Of a DNA stretch of 41,589 nucleotides, positions 1-8,425 are shown in pieces (position 1 is the stretch's first letter; each line of letters starts with the position of its first letter). The notes beneath the pieces are model-generated. The model did no database searches. It was given only the letters and a program-made list of their open reading frames with translations, and was not told the origin of the DNA. Source of the DNA: Igneacidithiobacillus copahuensis (GTDB lineage Bacteria > Pseudomonadota > Gammaproteobacteria > Acidithiobacillales > Acidithiobacillaceae). The stretch is taken from contig NZ_JAAXYO010000044.1 of NCBI RefSeq assembly GCF_018854015.1, positions 1 through 41,589 of the forward strand. Direction: 5' to 3'. A program made the translations under genes and the position numbers.

Positions 1-92
1 ACACACACCCAGCACCTACACCACGCTTAGGGCCTAAACCCCACACATCTCCACTCGGTTTTGAAAGAACAAAACAACATACTGCGAATATT

Positions 93-169
<77 letters not shown>

Positions 170-180
170 CCGGGTCTTAC

Positions 181-210
181 ATTCTAGCCTGAATCCGATT
201 TCAAAAGCAA
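181..210 (-). promoter_or_regulatory. Sigma-70-like promoter for the initiator tRNA
   Basis: On the minus strand TTGCTT (205-210) and TAGAAT (181-186) are separated by 18 bp. They sit just upstream of the tRNA 5' end at 169, which would leave a short leader. This suggests the tRNA is transcribed on its own and not only by read-through from the L,D-transpeptidase gene. The rest of the 130-bp gap to that gene shows no other clear signal. Confidence 0.5.
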
Positions 211-299
211 TACTAACTTTCTTCCTTCGTTTCCAGCCCCACCACCTCAGCGGCGAGGAAGCGAACTATACCGAGCTCACTCCCCTATTGCAAGCCCTT

Positions 300-1352
300 T
301 TATTGCTGTTCCGGAACGGGCGTTGCTGACGGCGGTGGAGTGGCTTGATTCGCATTGTCTCCATAGGGTGCGAAGGCATAGGGCTGGGCGGGTAAAGCAC
401 TGATAACCTGCGTAAGACTGGGCGCTGAGACATCGATGCCGGTCGGCACGGTATTCGGTTTTTGCACCAGGTCGATCACGCGCTGCCAGTTCACAACAAC
501 GGCGGTGCTCATGCCTTTTTGATACTGAACGATGGCATTTACCGCGCGCTGCTGCGGCGAGAGGTCGCTCTTGTAGGCCTCAATGGGCGTAAATGCCTGC
601 AGGTACAGGTGGCCATCGCCATTACTTCCCACCAGATAGGGTTCGTCGATGCTCCGCACGGGTGTCCCCACCTTGACCATTTTGAACAGCTGGACCTCAT
701 TTTCCGGATAGACATGGAAGCAGCCATGACTGACCCGCATGCCTACCCCCCAGGGTTTGTTGGTGCCATGGATGTAGATCTGCGACCAGCCGGTTTCCAA
801 TGCCAACTCTCCCATGGGATTGTCCGGTCCGGGGGCAAAGTAAGCGGGGATCGGCTCACCGGCCTTGGCGTGTTCTTCCTGGATGTTTTTTGGTACGGTC
901 CAGCTCGGATCTTTGACCTTGGCGATGATGCGCGTAGTACCCAGCGGATCTGGCCATTTGGGACGGAAGATGCCGATGGGATAGGTGTAGACCACCTTTT
1001 TCCCAACCGGGAAGTAGTAGAGGCGGCGTGCCGGAATATCGATGACAATACCCTGCCAAGGAGGCGGTGGAAGAATGTACTGGGCAGGCACGAGGACGCG
1101 GGTACCTTTTCCCGGCAGCCAGGGGTCGACGCCGGGGTTGGCCTCGCGAATCTCGTTGTAGCCCACGTCGTAATGGCGGGCGATGTCGAGCAGGGTATCC
1201 TGCTGACGGGCAAGTACGACGTGCAATTGGCCGACCATATTGCTGCCTGCCGCAGGCAGGGGAAACTCTGCCGCCAACGCAACCCTGCCCGACAACAGGG
1301 ATCCTGTCGCCAGGGCGAACAGTCCGAGCCATTTCCTAGGATTGAACTGCAT
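300..1352 (-). CDS. L,D-transpeptidase with LysM-like domain (ErfK/YbiS/YkuD family)
   Basis: This is a 350-aa periplasmic protein. An N-terminal signal peptide (about residues 1-28, ending ALAAE) is followed by a LysM-like segment (about 43-90) and a YkuD catalytic domain (about 100-235). The active-site signature is visible: HGTN with His195, then SHGC with Cys211. The motif continues as FHVYPEN where most family members have IRL or similar. Such enzymes make 3-3 peptidoglycan crosslinks or attach proteins to peptidoglycan. A proline-rich tail closes the protein. Its first 17 nt overlap the end of the upstream rof-like gene, so it is probably the last gene of the rarA-serS-rof transcript. 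The in-frame ATG at 1352 gives a proper signal peptide. Confidence 0.9.
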   Translation of the reverse strand: MQFNPRKWLGLFALATGSLLSGRVALAAEFPLPAAGSNMVGQLHVVLARQQDTLLDIARHYDVGYNEIREANPGVDPWLPGKGTRVLVPAQYILPPPPWQGIVIDIPARRLYYFPVGKKVVYTYPIGIFRPKWPDPLGTTRIIAKVKDPSWTVPKNIQEEHAKAGEPIPAYFAPGPDNPMGELALETGWSQIYIHGTNKPWGVGMRVSHGCFHVYPENEVQLFKMVKVGTPVRSIDEPYLVGSNGDGHLYLQAFTPIEAYKSDLSPQQRAVNAIVQYQKGMSTAVVVNWQRVIDLVQKPNTVPTGIDVSAPSLTQVISALPAQPYAFAPYGDNANQATPPPSATPVPEQQ

Positions 1353-1587
1353 ACGCTCCCTCTATCTGTGTTAAATCAATCAAATAATCAGATCTGGAAG
1401 ATGCCGATTGCACCGCGAGCAGCAACCATTCCCGCCCATAGGCAGTCCAGACATCGGTAATTGTCCCGCGCAAACTGCGGCCATTCCTAAGCTGCAACTG
1501 CAGCGGCCGACGGCGCATGGCGGCTAGTTCCAGCTCACTATGCAGCGCACAGGATATCGGCACATAGGGCTCAGCTGGCGCGGACAT
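1336..1587 (-). CDS. rof: Rof/YaeO-like Rho-binding antiterminator
   Basis: An 83-aa protein beginning MSAPAEPYVPISCALHSELE. The pattern Y-x-P-I-x-C followed by a short helix ELELAAMRR, then LQLRNGRSLRGTITD and a closing LIDLTQIEGA strand, matches the Rof (YaeO) fold, a small Sm-like domain that binds Rho and inhibits termination in E. coli. The start at 1587 is chosen because residues before it in the longer frame are not Rof-like. The gene overlaps the serS stop by 17 nt and the transpeptidase start by 17 nt, so translation is probably coupled on both sides. The family call rests on motif resemblance. An uncharacterised relative of Rof is the main alternative. Confidence 0.72.
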   Translation of the reverse strand: MSAPAEPYVPISCALHSELELAAMRRRPLQLQLRNGRSLRGTITDVWTAYGREWLLLAVQSASSRSDYLIDLTQIEGAYAVQS

Positions 1588-2845
1588 CAAGAAATTCTTC
1601 GCCGCGGAGATAGGGTCGCAGGGCGGGAGGAATCCGCACGCGGCCATCGGCCTGCTGATGGTTTTCCAGTAGCGCGATCAGGGTACGTCCCACCGCCAGC
1701 GCGGACCCATTGAGGGTGTGCGCCAGTTGCGGCTTGCCATCGCTATCGCGGTAGCGCAGTTGCAGACGCCGAGCCTGAAAGCTCTCGGTATTACTGCAGG
1801 AGCTGATTTCGCGATAGCAGTTCTGGCTCGGCAGCCAGACTTCCAGGTCGTACGTCTTGGCGGCCGAGAATCCCATATCGCCCGCGCAGAGCAGCATGAC
1901 CCGGTAGGGCAGCTCCAGCAGTTCCAGAACCTTCGCGGCGTGGGCGGTAAGTTCTTCGAGTGCGGCTGCGGATTCTTCCGGGTGCACGATCTGCACCAGT
2001 TCGACCTTGTCGAATTGATGCTGTCGGATCATGCCACGGGTATCGCGTCCGGCAGAGCCCGCTTCCCGACGAAAACAGGGCGTGTAGGCACAGTATTTCT
2101 GCGGCAGCGTGGTAACGATCTCCTCCCGCAGCAGGTTGGTGAGCGGGACCTCGGCGGTGGGAATCAGGTAAAAATCGTCATCCCGCAGCGCAAAGAGATC
2201 CTCCGCGAATTTGGGGAGTTGTCCGGTACCGAGCAGCGACTGAGGATTGGCCAAAAAGGGCGGGGCGATCTCTTCATATCCATGTTCCTGCGTATGCAGG
2301 TCCAACATGAATTGCGTCAGCGCCCGCTCCAGGCGTGCACCCGCGCCTCGCAATACCACAAACCGTGCTCCGGCGAGCTTGACGCCCGCAGCAAAATCGA
2401 GGACGCCCAACTCGGTACCCAGATCTACGTGGTCCTTGACCGGAAAGTCAAAGCGCGGGATCTCGCCCCAACTGCGCACGCAGACGTTGCCGCTTTCGTC
2501 GGGCCCATCGGGAACGTCCGCTTGCGGCAAATTGGGTAGGGTACGCACCCACTCCTCCCACTGCGCGAGGACGGCGGTCAACTGCCCCTCCTTGTCGCTG
2601 ACGGCAGCGGCGATTTCCGCGGCACGCGCCTGCTCCGCCTGGGTGTCGCGGCCCGCACGACGCGCGACGCCAATCTCCTTGGACAGGACATTGCGTTCAT
2701 TGCGCAACGCCTCCAGATCGACCTGCAGGGTTTTCCGCTGCTGGTCCAGGGACCGTAGTGCCTGCACATCCAGGACATGCCCGCGCCGGGCGAGCGCCTC
2801 GGCCACCGCGGCCGTCTGGGTGCGTAACAGGTTCGGGTCGAGCAT
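1571..2845 (-). CDS. serS: Seryl-tRNA synthetase
   Basis: Class II aminoacyl-tRNA synthetase of 424 aa, the normal length. It charges tRNA-Ser with serine. The N-terminal 100 residues form the long antiparallel coiled-coil arm that grips the tRNA variable arm (heptad-rich LDQQRKTLQVDLEALRNER). Motif 2 is seen as FRREAGSAGRDTRGMIRQHQ and motif 3 as the region around GSALAVGRTLIALLE near the C-terminus. The start ATG at 2845 has AGGAG inside the end of rarA, three nt downstream of the rarA stop. The gene lies between rarA and the rof-like gene, as part of the conserved ftsK-lolA-rarA-serS block. Confidence 0.98.
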   Translation of the reverse strand: MLDPNLLRTQTAAVAEALARRGHVLDVQALRSLDQQRKTLQVDLEALRNERNVLSKEIGVARRAGRDTQAEQARAAEIAAAVSDKEGQLTAVLAQWEEWVRTLPNLPQADVPDGPDESGNVCVRSWGEIPRFDFPVKDHVDLGTELGVLDFAAGVKLAGARFVVLRGAGARLERALTQFMLDLHTQEHGYEEIAPPFLANPQSLLGTGQLPKFAEDLFALRDDDFYLIPTAEVPLTNLLREEIVTTLPQKYCAYTPCFRREAGSAGRDTRGMIRQHQFDKVELVQIVHPEESAAALEELTAHAAKVLELLELPYRVMLLCAGDMGFSAAKTYDLEVWLPSQNCYREISSCSNTESFQARRLQLRYRDSDGKPQLAHTLNGSALAVGRTLIALLENHQQADGRVRIPPALRPYLRGEEFLDVRAS

Positions 2846-2848
2846 GGT

Positions 2849-4141
2849 TCAGTCTCCTGATCTTTTCCGATGAGCAGCGATCCAGGCAAGACGCTCGCCC
2901 ATGGTCTTCTCAAAGCCCCGCTCCGTGGGGGTATACCAGCGGCCGTCCGCCATACCTTGGGGCAGATAAGACTGCCCCGGCGCGATGGCATCGGGAAAAT
3001 CGTGATCGTATTGATATTCCCGTCCATAATCCAGCTCCCGCAGGAGCCGGGTCGGCGCATTGCGCAGATGCAGGGGAACCGGCCGGCTGCGTTCGCGGCG
3101 AACCTGCGCGCGCACTGCGTTCCAGGCCAGCTCTATGCGGTTGCTCTTGGGGGCGCTGGCGAGATAGACGGCAGCCTCGGCCAGAGCGAGCTCGCCCTCG
3201 GGACTGCCGAGAAACGCATAAGCGTCACGCGCAGCGATGGCGATACTGAGGGCACGCGGATCCGCCAGGCCGACATCCTCGCTGGCCATGCGCACCATGC
3301 GCCGGGCCAGATAGAGCGGATCGGCGCCCCCATCGAGCATCCGCGCCAGCCAGTACAGAGCGGCGTTGACATCCGAACCGCGCAGGGACTTGTGAAAGGC
3401 CGAGATTTGGTCGTAGAACTGCTCTCCGTGGCGATCGAAGCGCCGCCAACTCTCGCCAATGGCCTGCTGTACCTGCTCCATGGAGATTTCGCCGTTCTCA
3501 CTCCCGTTGGCGGCCAGCTCGAGAATACCAAGCAAACGCCGGGCGTCACCATCGGCGGCGTCAATGAGCAGCGCGCGGACGGCGGCGCTGACAACCAGAT
3601 TCTGTTCCCCCAAACCTTTCCCTGCATCCTGCAACGCCCGCTCGAGGATCTCTCCCAAGGCGGCAGTATCCAAAGGCTGGAGAACGTACACCTGCGCCCG
3701 CGACAACAAGGCAGAGACCAGGGCAAAACTGGGGTTTTCCGTGGTTGCGCCGATCAAGGTAAAAATGCCGTCCTCGACATAAGGCAATAGCGCATCCTGT
3801 TGTGCACGGTTGAAGCGATGGATTTCGTCGACGAAAAGCAAAGTGGCCTGCCCACACTCCCGAAACTGCCGTGCCTTTTCGGCGACTGCGCGCAACTCCT
3901 TGACGCCGCTGTCCACCGCCGAAAGCGTAACGAACTCTACCTGGGACTGCGCTGCAAGCAGGCGAGCGAGGGTGGTCTTGCCCGAACCCGGCGGGCCCCA
4001 CAGGACCAGGGACGGTATTGGGCCGCCCTCATCGAGAACGGCCCGGAGGCTACCCCCTGCCCCGAGTAGCTGCGGCTGACCAACGAACTCGGCAAGACTG
4101 CTGGGCCGCATGCGCGCGGCCAGAGGGCGTCGATCAGGCAT
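2849..4141 (-). CDS. rarA: Replication-associated recombination protein A (RarA/MgsA AAA+ ATPase)
   Basis: 430 aa, typical for RarA. Walker A is GPPGSGKTT (about residues 49-57) and Walker B is LLFVDEIHRFN. The sensor region reads LIGATTENPSF, as in clamp-loader-like ATPases. The C-terminal half carries the tetramerisation domain and the characteristic DHDFPDAIAPGQSYLP segment. RarA acts at stalled replication forks with SSB and RecA. The gene lies directly upstream of serS (3-nt gap), an arrangement shared with E. coli. Its own start lies 8 nt downstream of the end of the FadL-like gene, consistent with one transcript. Confidence 0.97.
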   Translation of the reverse strand: MPDRRPLAARMRPSSLAEFVGQPQLLGAGGSLRAVLDEGGPIPSLVLWGPPGSGKTTLARLLAAQSQVEFVTLSAVDSGVKELRAVAEKARQFRECGQATLLFVDEIHRFNRAQQDALLPYVEDGIFTLIGATTENPSFALVSALLSRAQVYVLQPLDTAALGEILERALQDAGKGLGEQNLVVSAAVRALLIDAADGDARRLLGILELAANGSENGEISMEQVQQAIGESWRRFDRHGEQFYDQISAFHKSLRGSDVNAALYWLARMLDGGADPLYLARRMVRMASEDVGLADPRALSIAIAARDAYAFLGSPEGELALAEAAVYLASAPKSNRIELAWNAVRAQVRRERSRPVPLHLRNAPTRLLRELDYGREYQYDHDFPDAIAPGQSYLPQGMADGRWYTPTERGFEKTMGERLAWIAAHRKRSGD

Positions 4142-4149
4142 TCAAGACA

Positions 4150-5247
4150 TCAGAAATTGCGCGCCAGGGCCAGCCCGAGGGTGAAGGCACTGGCCTTGTA
4201 GGATCCGCTGGGTACCGTGCCAGCATCCGGAAGAGGGAATGGCGCGCCGCCAGCGGACCCGGACAAGGCGTAGCTGGCGCCGATGTCGTAATGCCAGGGC
4301 CCAAGGCCAATCCCCAAGCCGAAGGATGCCGAGTTGGATGCCGTTGCCGGCACCGCAAGCTGCACCGCGTTGGCTCCCGCCGGGCTGTCGGTATGGGCAA
4401 TACCACCACGGATTTCCAGGTCCTGATTCAGGTGGTAACTGAGACCCACATGGTAGCCCAGGGCGGACTTCCAGCCCAGGTTGCCATAGTACGGCAGTTT
4501 TGCGTTTGCCCAGTTGGTCCAGTCAACATCGAGCTCGGTGGCAAAGGAGGGTGTCCAGCGATAGCGAAAACCGGCCTGCAGCCTGCCCGGCAGCTCAATT
4601 TTGCCCGCACCGGCAGAGAGGCTGGCGGGAGAAATATAGCTCAACCCGAAATTATAGCCCTCAGTGCTGTAGAGCAGGCCGATGCGACCCCCGACGCCAC
4701 TGCCGTCTGCCGAGAGGGTACCGAATTTACCGCCAATGCTTTGGTAGTAGTCGAGCCCAACCGCCACACTGAGGTCGGGCAGCAACAGGTAAGCGATGCT
4801 CGGATTGATATCAATGATGCGCAGTTGATTCTGGAGGTATGGACTTCCCTCGTACAGGGCATTGGGCGCCCAACTGTCGCGCAGGATATAGGGAGAAGTA
4901 ATCCCAATACCCAGCGCCAGCGGCATGCTGTCGAAGCGATGGGTATAATAGAGATCGGCAAGGATACTGGTATTGGTCTCCGCGCCGATATCGGTGCTGC
5001 CATTGGCGTAGTTATAGGAGGGACGCTGGGCCACTAGCTCAATGGCTGCCCGATTTCCAGAGAAAAAAGCCATGCCTGCCGGATTATAGGAATAATCACT
5101 GACTGCTTGCCCGTCGGCCACCACCGCCCCGGCCTCCGACAGGGCCGCAACACCGGTCGGTACCGCGAAGCTGTTGGCGTAGGCTAAATCGCAAGCAGCA
5201 GAAATGACCAACGTGCTTAAGGCATAAACAACCAGGGTCTTACGCAT
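4150..5247 (-). CDS. FadL/OMPP1/TodX-family outer-membrane beta-barrel protein
   Basis: 365 aa. A signal peptide (about 1-24, ending LAYA) precedes a mature N-terminus NSFAVPTGVAALSEAGAVVADG and the segment DYSYNPAGMAFF, which is the typical FadL-family hatch start (NPAG motif). The remainder is alternating aromatic beta strands ending LGLALARNF, with the C-terminal phenylalanine used for BAM-dependent insertion. FadL-type channels import hydrophobic substrates. In sulfur oxidisers such a channel has been proposed for hydrophobic sulfur, but nothing here shows the substrate. The start has GGAG 6 nt upstream. It is inserted between lolA and rarA, which are adjacent in E. coli. Confidence 0.88.
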   Translation of the reverse strand: MRKTLVVYALSTLVISAACDLAYANSFAVPTGVAALSEAGAVVADGQAVSDYSYNPAGMAFFSGNRAAIELVAQRPSYNYANGSTDIGAETNTSILADLYYTHRFDSMPLALGIGITSPYILRDSWAPNALYEGSPYLQNQLRIIDINPSIAYLLLPDLSVAVGLDYYQSIGGKFGTLSADGSGVGGRIGLLYSTEGYNFGLSYISPASLSAGAGKIELPGRLQAGFRYRWTPSFATELDVDWTNWANAKLPYYGNLGWKSALGYHVGLSYHLNQDLEIRGGIAHTDSPAGANAVQLAVPATASNSASFGLGIGLGPWHYDIGASYALSGSAGGAPFPLPDAGTVPSGSYKASAFTLGLALARNF

Positions 5248-5260
5248 GACTACTCCAAAT

Positions 5261-5926
5261 TTAAGGATTTTTGAGAACGTCTACCCCGGCCGGCGGAGTA
5301 AAATGGAAGATCTTGTCGGAAATGGGGACATTCACGCGGACATGTTCGAAATGCAGGACGGTTTCCTGCTGGAAGGCATCTTCCATCAGCATTTCGCGCA
5401 ACTGTCCAGCGTTGTCAAAGCCCATCTGGATGGAAGTAAAGCCTTGGTTTTGCCCTTTTTCCGGTTTGAGCAAAACCCATTGCAGGCCATTTTTTGCTGG
5501 CAGCGAGCTGATCTGAAAGTCTGTCGGCAGTACATCGCGTCCGGCGATCAGCGCCGCCGGGGTGCTGCCCAGAACCTTGCCCAACGGTTGTACCGTGACC
5601 TGCTGCAGAGCGGGCTCATAGAGCCAGACCTGCTGGCCATCGGAAACGATCATTTGCCCATTTTTGCCGGCGTAATTCCAGCGAAAACGCCCAGGCCTGG
5701 CAATCCAGAGTTGTCCGCTGGCACGTTGTTCGACGACGCCACCATGGTTGAGCACTTCCTGCTGAAAATCAGCGGTCACGGTCTTGCTGGACTGGAAGAA
5801 TTTTTCCAGCAGCGCGCCAGGCTCGGCAGCGAACAACGGCAGGCTCACGCCGACCATCAATAAGCATCCGAAAACGGCGGAAACACAAAGTCGCACGAGA
5901 TCAGTCGCGCGGCGGGGCAGCAGCAT
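5261..5926 (-). CDS. lolA: Outer-membrane lipoprotein carrier LolA
   Basis: Periplasmic chaperone that ferries lipoproteins from LolCDE to LolB. After a signal peptide (ending LFAAEP) the protein has the LolA core: LLEKFFQSSKTVTADFQQEV, SGQLWIARPGRFRWNYAG, QMIVSDGQQVWLYEP and DVLPTDFQI. The ATG at 5926 gives a 221-aa precursor with a sensible signal peptide. In-frame alternatives are ATG at 5944 and TTG at 5965, the last with GGAGAGGG upstream, so the exact start is uncertain. All of them overlap the 3' end of ftsK, so translational coupling with ftsK is likely. The ftsK-lolA order is conserved in gammaproteobacteria. Confidence 0.93.
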   Translation of the reverse strand: MLLPRRATDLVRLCVSAVFGCLLMVGVSLPLFAAEPGALLEKFFQSSKTVTADFQQEVLNHGGVVEQRASGQLWIARPGRFRWNYAGKNGQMIVSDGQQVWLYEPALQQVTVQPLGKVLGSTPAALIAGRDVLPTDFQISSLPAKNGLQWVLLKPEKGQNQGFTSIQMGFDNAGQLREMLMEDAFQQETVLHFEHVRVNVPISDKIFHFTPPAGVDVLKNP

Positions 5927-8231
5927 GCACTTCTCGACTACCATTGCTTTGTAGGGGACCAACAATGCCCACCCTCTCCATTTCCTCGATCATTCGAGCC
6001 GCTCGATTATACCCGACTTTGAGCTGCCGCTGCACATAGGAGATGCTCGCCTTGCGGCTGCTGGTGACAATCGCGACGGCCTGATCGTAGAGCGGATCAC
6101 TCTCCGCATCGTTGTCGCCGCCCTCCCCCATTCCCGCATCATCGCCAGAGCCCGACAGAATCTCTTCGTCATATTCTGGAGCACCCAGCTGCCGCAGGCT
6201 CTCGACTACCCGATGCACCTCATCGTCACTGACGTAGGCCCCATGCACGCGCAGGGGATAACCACTGCCAGGGGGTAGATACAGCATGTCGCCTTGCCCC
6301 AGCAGCGTTTCCGCACCCATCTGGTCGAGAATCGTGCGTGAATCGATGCGCGACGACACCTGGAAGGCAATGCGTGTGGGAATATTGGCCTTGATCAGGC
6401 CGGTAATCACATCTACCGATGGACGCTGGGTCGCCATGATCAGATGCAGGCCAGCCGCTCGCGCTTTCTGTGCCAGGCGCGTGATCAGGGTTTCCACCTG
6501 TTTGCCGACCACCATCATCAAGTCGGCAAATTCATCGATGACGACGACGATGGCCGGCAGCGGACGCAATGCAATCGGCTCGTCATTGAAGTCTTTGTCA
6601 GGTCCCGGCAGGGACTCACCACGCGCCTCGGCCTCTTTCAACTTCTGGTTGTAGCCCGCCAAGTTGCGCACACCAGCGTGCGCCATCCACTTGTAGCGCC
6701 GTTCCATTTCCGCGACGCACCAGCGCAGGGCATTGGCGGCCTCCTGCATGTCGGTGACTACCGGCGCGAGCAGGTGCGGGATCCCTTCGTACACGGACAG
6801 CTCCAGCATCTTGGGATCGACCAGAATCATGCGCACTTCCTGCGCGGTGGCCTTGTACAAAATGCTCAGGATCATGGCATTGACGCCGACGGATTTCCCA
6901 GCGCCAGTGGTGCCAGCCACCAAGAGATGGGGCATCCGCGCCAAATCCGCGACAATCGGCTGACCGCCGATATCCTGCCCCAAGGCCAGGGTCAAGAGGC
7001 TTTTGCTCTGTGCGAAGGCGGCGCTACCGAGGATTTCGGAGAGACGGACCACACGCCGCTTCGGATTTGGGACTTCAATACCCATTGTCGCCTTACCCGG
7101 AATCGCTTCCACTACCCGTACCCGGGCGGTAAGAACGCGCGCCAGATCCTTACTCAGGCCGGCGACCTGACTCACCTTGACGCCAGCCGCAGGTTCAATC
7201 TCGTAGCGGGTAATGACCGGGCCAGGGTGCGCGTCCACAACCTGGGCACTGATACCAAAATCCGCGAATTTTTCCTCCAGAAAACGGGAGCGCGCCGCCA
7301 GTTCTTCGGACGAGGGAACTAAAGCGGGGTCATCGGCTTCGGGCGCATCCAGCAAGGAGAGTTCGGGCAGGCCATCGGCGCGTGGGGGGCCTACGGGAGC
7401 CGGTAAGGGTAGCTGCTCCTTGCTGGCGGTCACTGCCTTCGACGGGGATGGGGAGGCCTTCCTGCGCGCGGGGAACGGGCGCTCTGGCTCGAGAACTTGC
7501 GACGCGGCGGACGGCTGCGCGGCGACTTCGGGAGCCGCAGCACAGTTCTTATCAGCTTTTACCGGAACCTGTCGTCGCCAGCGCGGCAAGCGCAACGAGA
7601 AGCTCGGCGCGCGGGGCAAGGAAAAACGGGGGAGCGATAGAGCGCGCAGATGGCTCGCCCAATGTGCAGGGCTTGTCCGCGTTACGAGAGCAGCGCTCAG
7701 CACACTCAAGGCGAAGAAAATCAGCCCAGTACCCACGCTGCCAATGACAGGAGAAAGTAATCCCGCAAGGCCCGCACCAATGATCCCGCCAGGACTCTGC
7801 CCCTTCACCGGCCACCACATCAGTGGCCAGAGCAAGGCCAGCAGCACGCTAAAGGCCGGGAAAAACAGGATTCCGCCGAGGATGCGTAGGCGCGGCAGCG
7901 GATGTTGCCAATGTAAGCGCCGCAGCCAGAGCCAACAGAAGGCCAGGAGCGCGAAGGGAAGCAACCAGGCAGCAATCCCAAAAATCTGCACCAGGAACGC
8001 GGCCAACTCGGCACCCAGCTCGCCTCCCCAATTACGTGCAGGCTCTCCCCGACCACTGGTGAACCAGCTGGGGTCAAGCGGATGAAAACTGATCAAGGAA
8101 AGGAGAGCGAACAGACTCAAGAGCAGCAAGACAAAGAGCAGGAGCTCCCGACGCCAGGGATACCCGCTCGGCTTCGGCCTGTTCTCCCGCACCGAACCAT
8201 TCACTGCTGCTGCGCTGCGTGCTTTCGACAT
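5901..8231 (-). CDS. ftsK: DNA translocase FtsK
   Basis: 776 aa. Four N-terminal membrane helices (within about residues 25-190) anchor it at the septum. A short charged/proline-rich linker follows (about 200-310), much shorter than the E. coli linker, so the total is nearer the SpoIIIE/short FtsK size. The RecA-like motor has Walker A GTTGAGKSVGVN and Walker B IVVVIDEFADLMM. The C-terminal gamma domain (DPLYDQAVAIVTSSRKASISYVQ... up to the winged helix) is present, so it should read polar DNA signals and act with XerCD at dif. It is first in the ftsK-lolA-fadL-rarA-serS run and diverges from trxB. Confidence 0.97.
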   Translation of the reverse strand: MSKARSAAAVNGSVRENRPKPSGYPWRRELLLFVLLLLSLFALLSLISFHPLDPSWFTSGRGEPARNWGGELGAELAAFLVQIFGIAAWLLPFALLAFCWLWLRRLHWQHPLPRLRILGGILFFPAFSVLLALLWPLMWWPVKGQSPGGIIGAGLAGLLSPVIGSVGTGLIFFALSVLSAALVTRTSPAHWASHLRALSLPRFSLPRAPSFSLRLPRWRRQVPVKADKNCAAAPEVAAQPSAASQVLEPERPFPARRKASPSPSKAVTASKEQLPLPAPVGPPRADGLPELSLLDAPEADDPALVPSSEELAARSRFLEEKFADFGISAQVVDAHPGPVITRYEIEPAAGVKVSQVAGLSKDLARVLTARVRVVEAIPGKATMGIEVPNPKRRVVRLSEILGSAAFAQSKSLLTLALGQDIGGQPIVADLARMPHLLVAGTTGAGKSVGVNAMILSILYKATAQEVRMILVDPKMLELSVYEGIPHLLAPVVTDMQEAANALRWCVAEMERRYKWMAHAGVRNLAGYNQKLKEAEARGESLPGPDKDFNDEPIALRPLPAIVVVIDEFADLMMVVGKQVETLITRLAQKARAAGLHLIMATQRPSVDVITGLIKANIPTRIAFQVSSRIDSRTILDQMGAETLLGQGDMLYLPPGSGYPLRVHGAYVSDDEVHRVVESLRQLGAPEYDEEILSGSGDDAGMGEGGDNDAESDPLYDQAVAIVTSSRKASISYVQRQLKVGYNRAARMIEEMERVGIVGPLQSNGSREVHAAAPPRD

Positions 8232-8425
8232 GCCCGCAAGCTATCCGAGACTTCCCTTTTCTGTCAAGGGATTAAGACCGAATCTTTAGTAATATTCTGA
8301 AAGCGAAAGGGATGTCTGCCAGGGCTTGACAGGTCATAGGGTAAGCTTCCACTGCGTTTCTGACTCTGCCGTGACCAGGGAAGGAGTGCTACAATTGCGA
8401 ATATTTCCTTTCGACAGGAGCGGTC
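8232..8425. promoter_or_regulatory. Divergent ftsK/trxB intergenic region with trxB extended -10 promoter
   Basis: A 194-bp gap between divergent genes. For trxB the best element is an extended -10, TGCTACAAT at 8387-8395, with no good -35, followed by AGGAG at 8416-8420 six bases before the ATG. A TTGACA at 8326-8331 lacks a partnered -10. On the minus strand a TTGACA (8262-8267) precedes ftsK, but its -10 is weak and would leave almost no leader. No hairpin or ORF is evident here. Confidence 0.4.

Noticed and set aside
1..92. Sequence downstream of the tRNA resembling the beginning of an rRNA or other RNA gene (CTAAGCGT on the minus strand)
   Set aside because: The resemblance is a few bases only and the window ends before it could be tested.
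462..1460. 332-codon frame antisense to the L,D-transpeptidase
   Set aside because: The opposite strand encodes a protein with intact catalytic motifs, and this frame has none.
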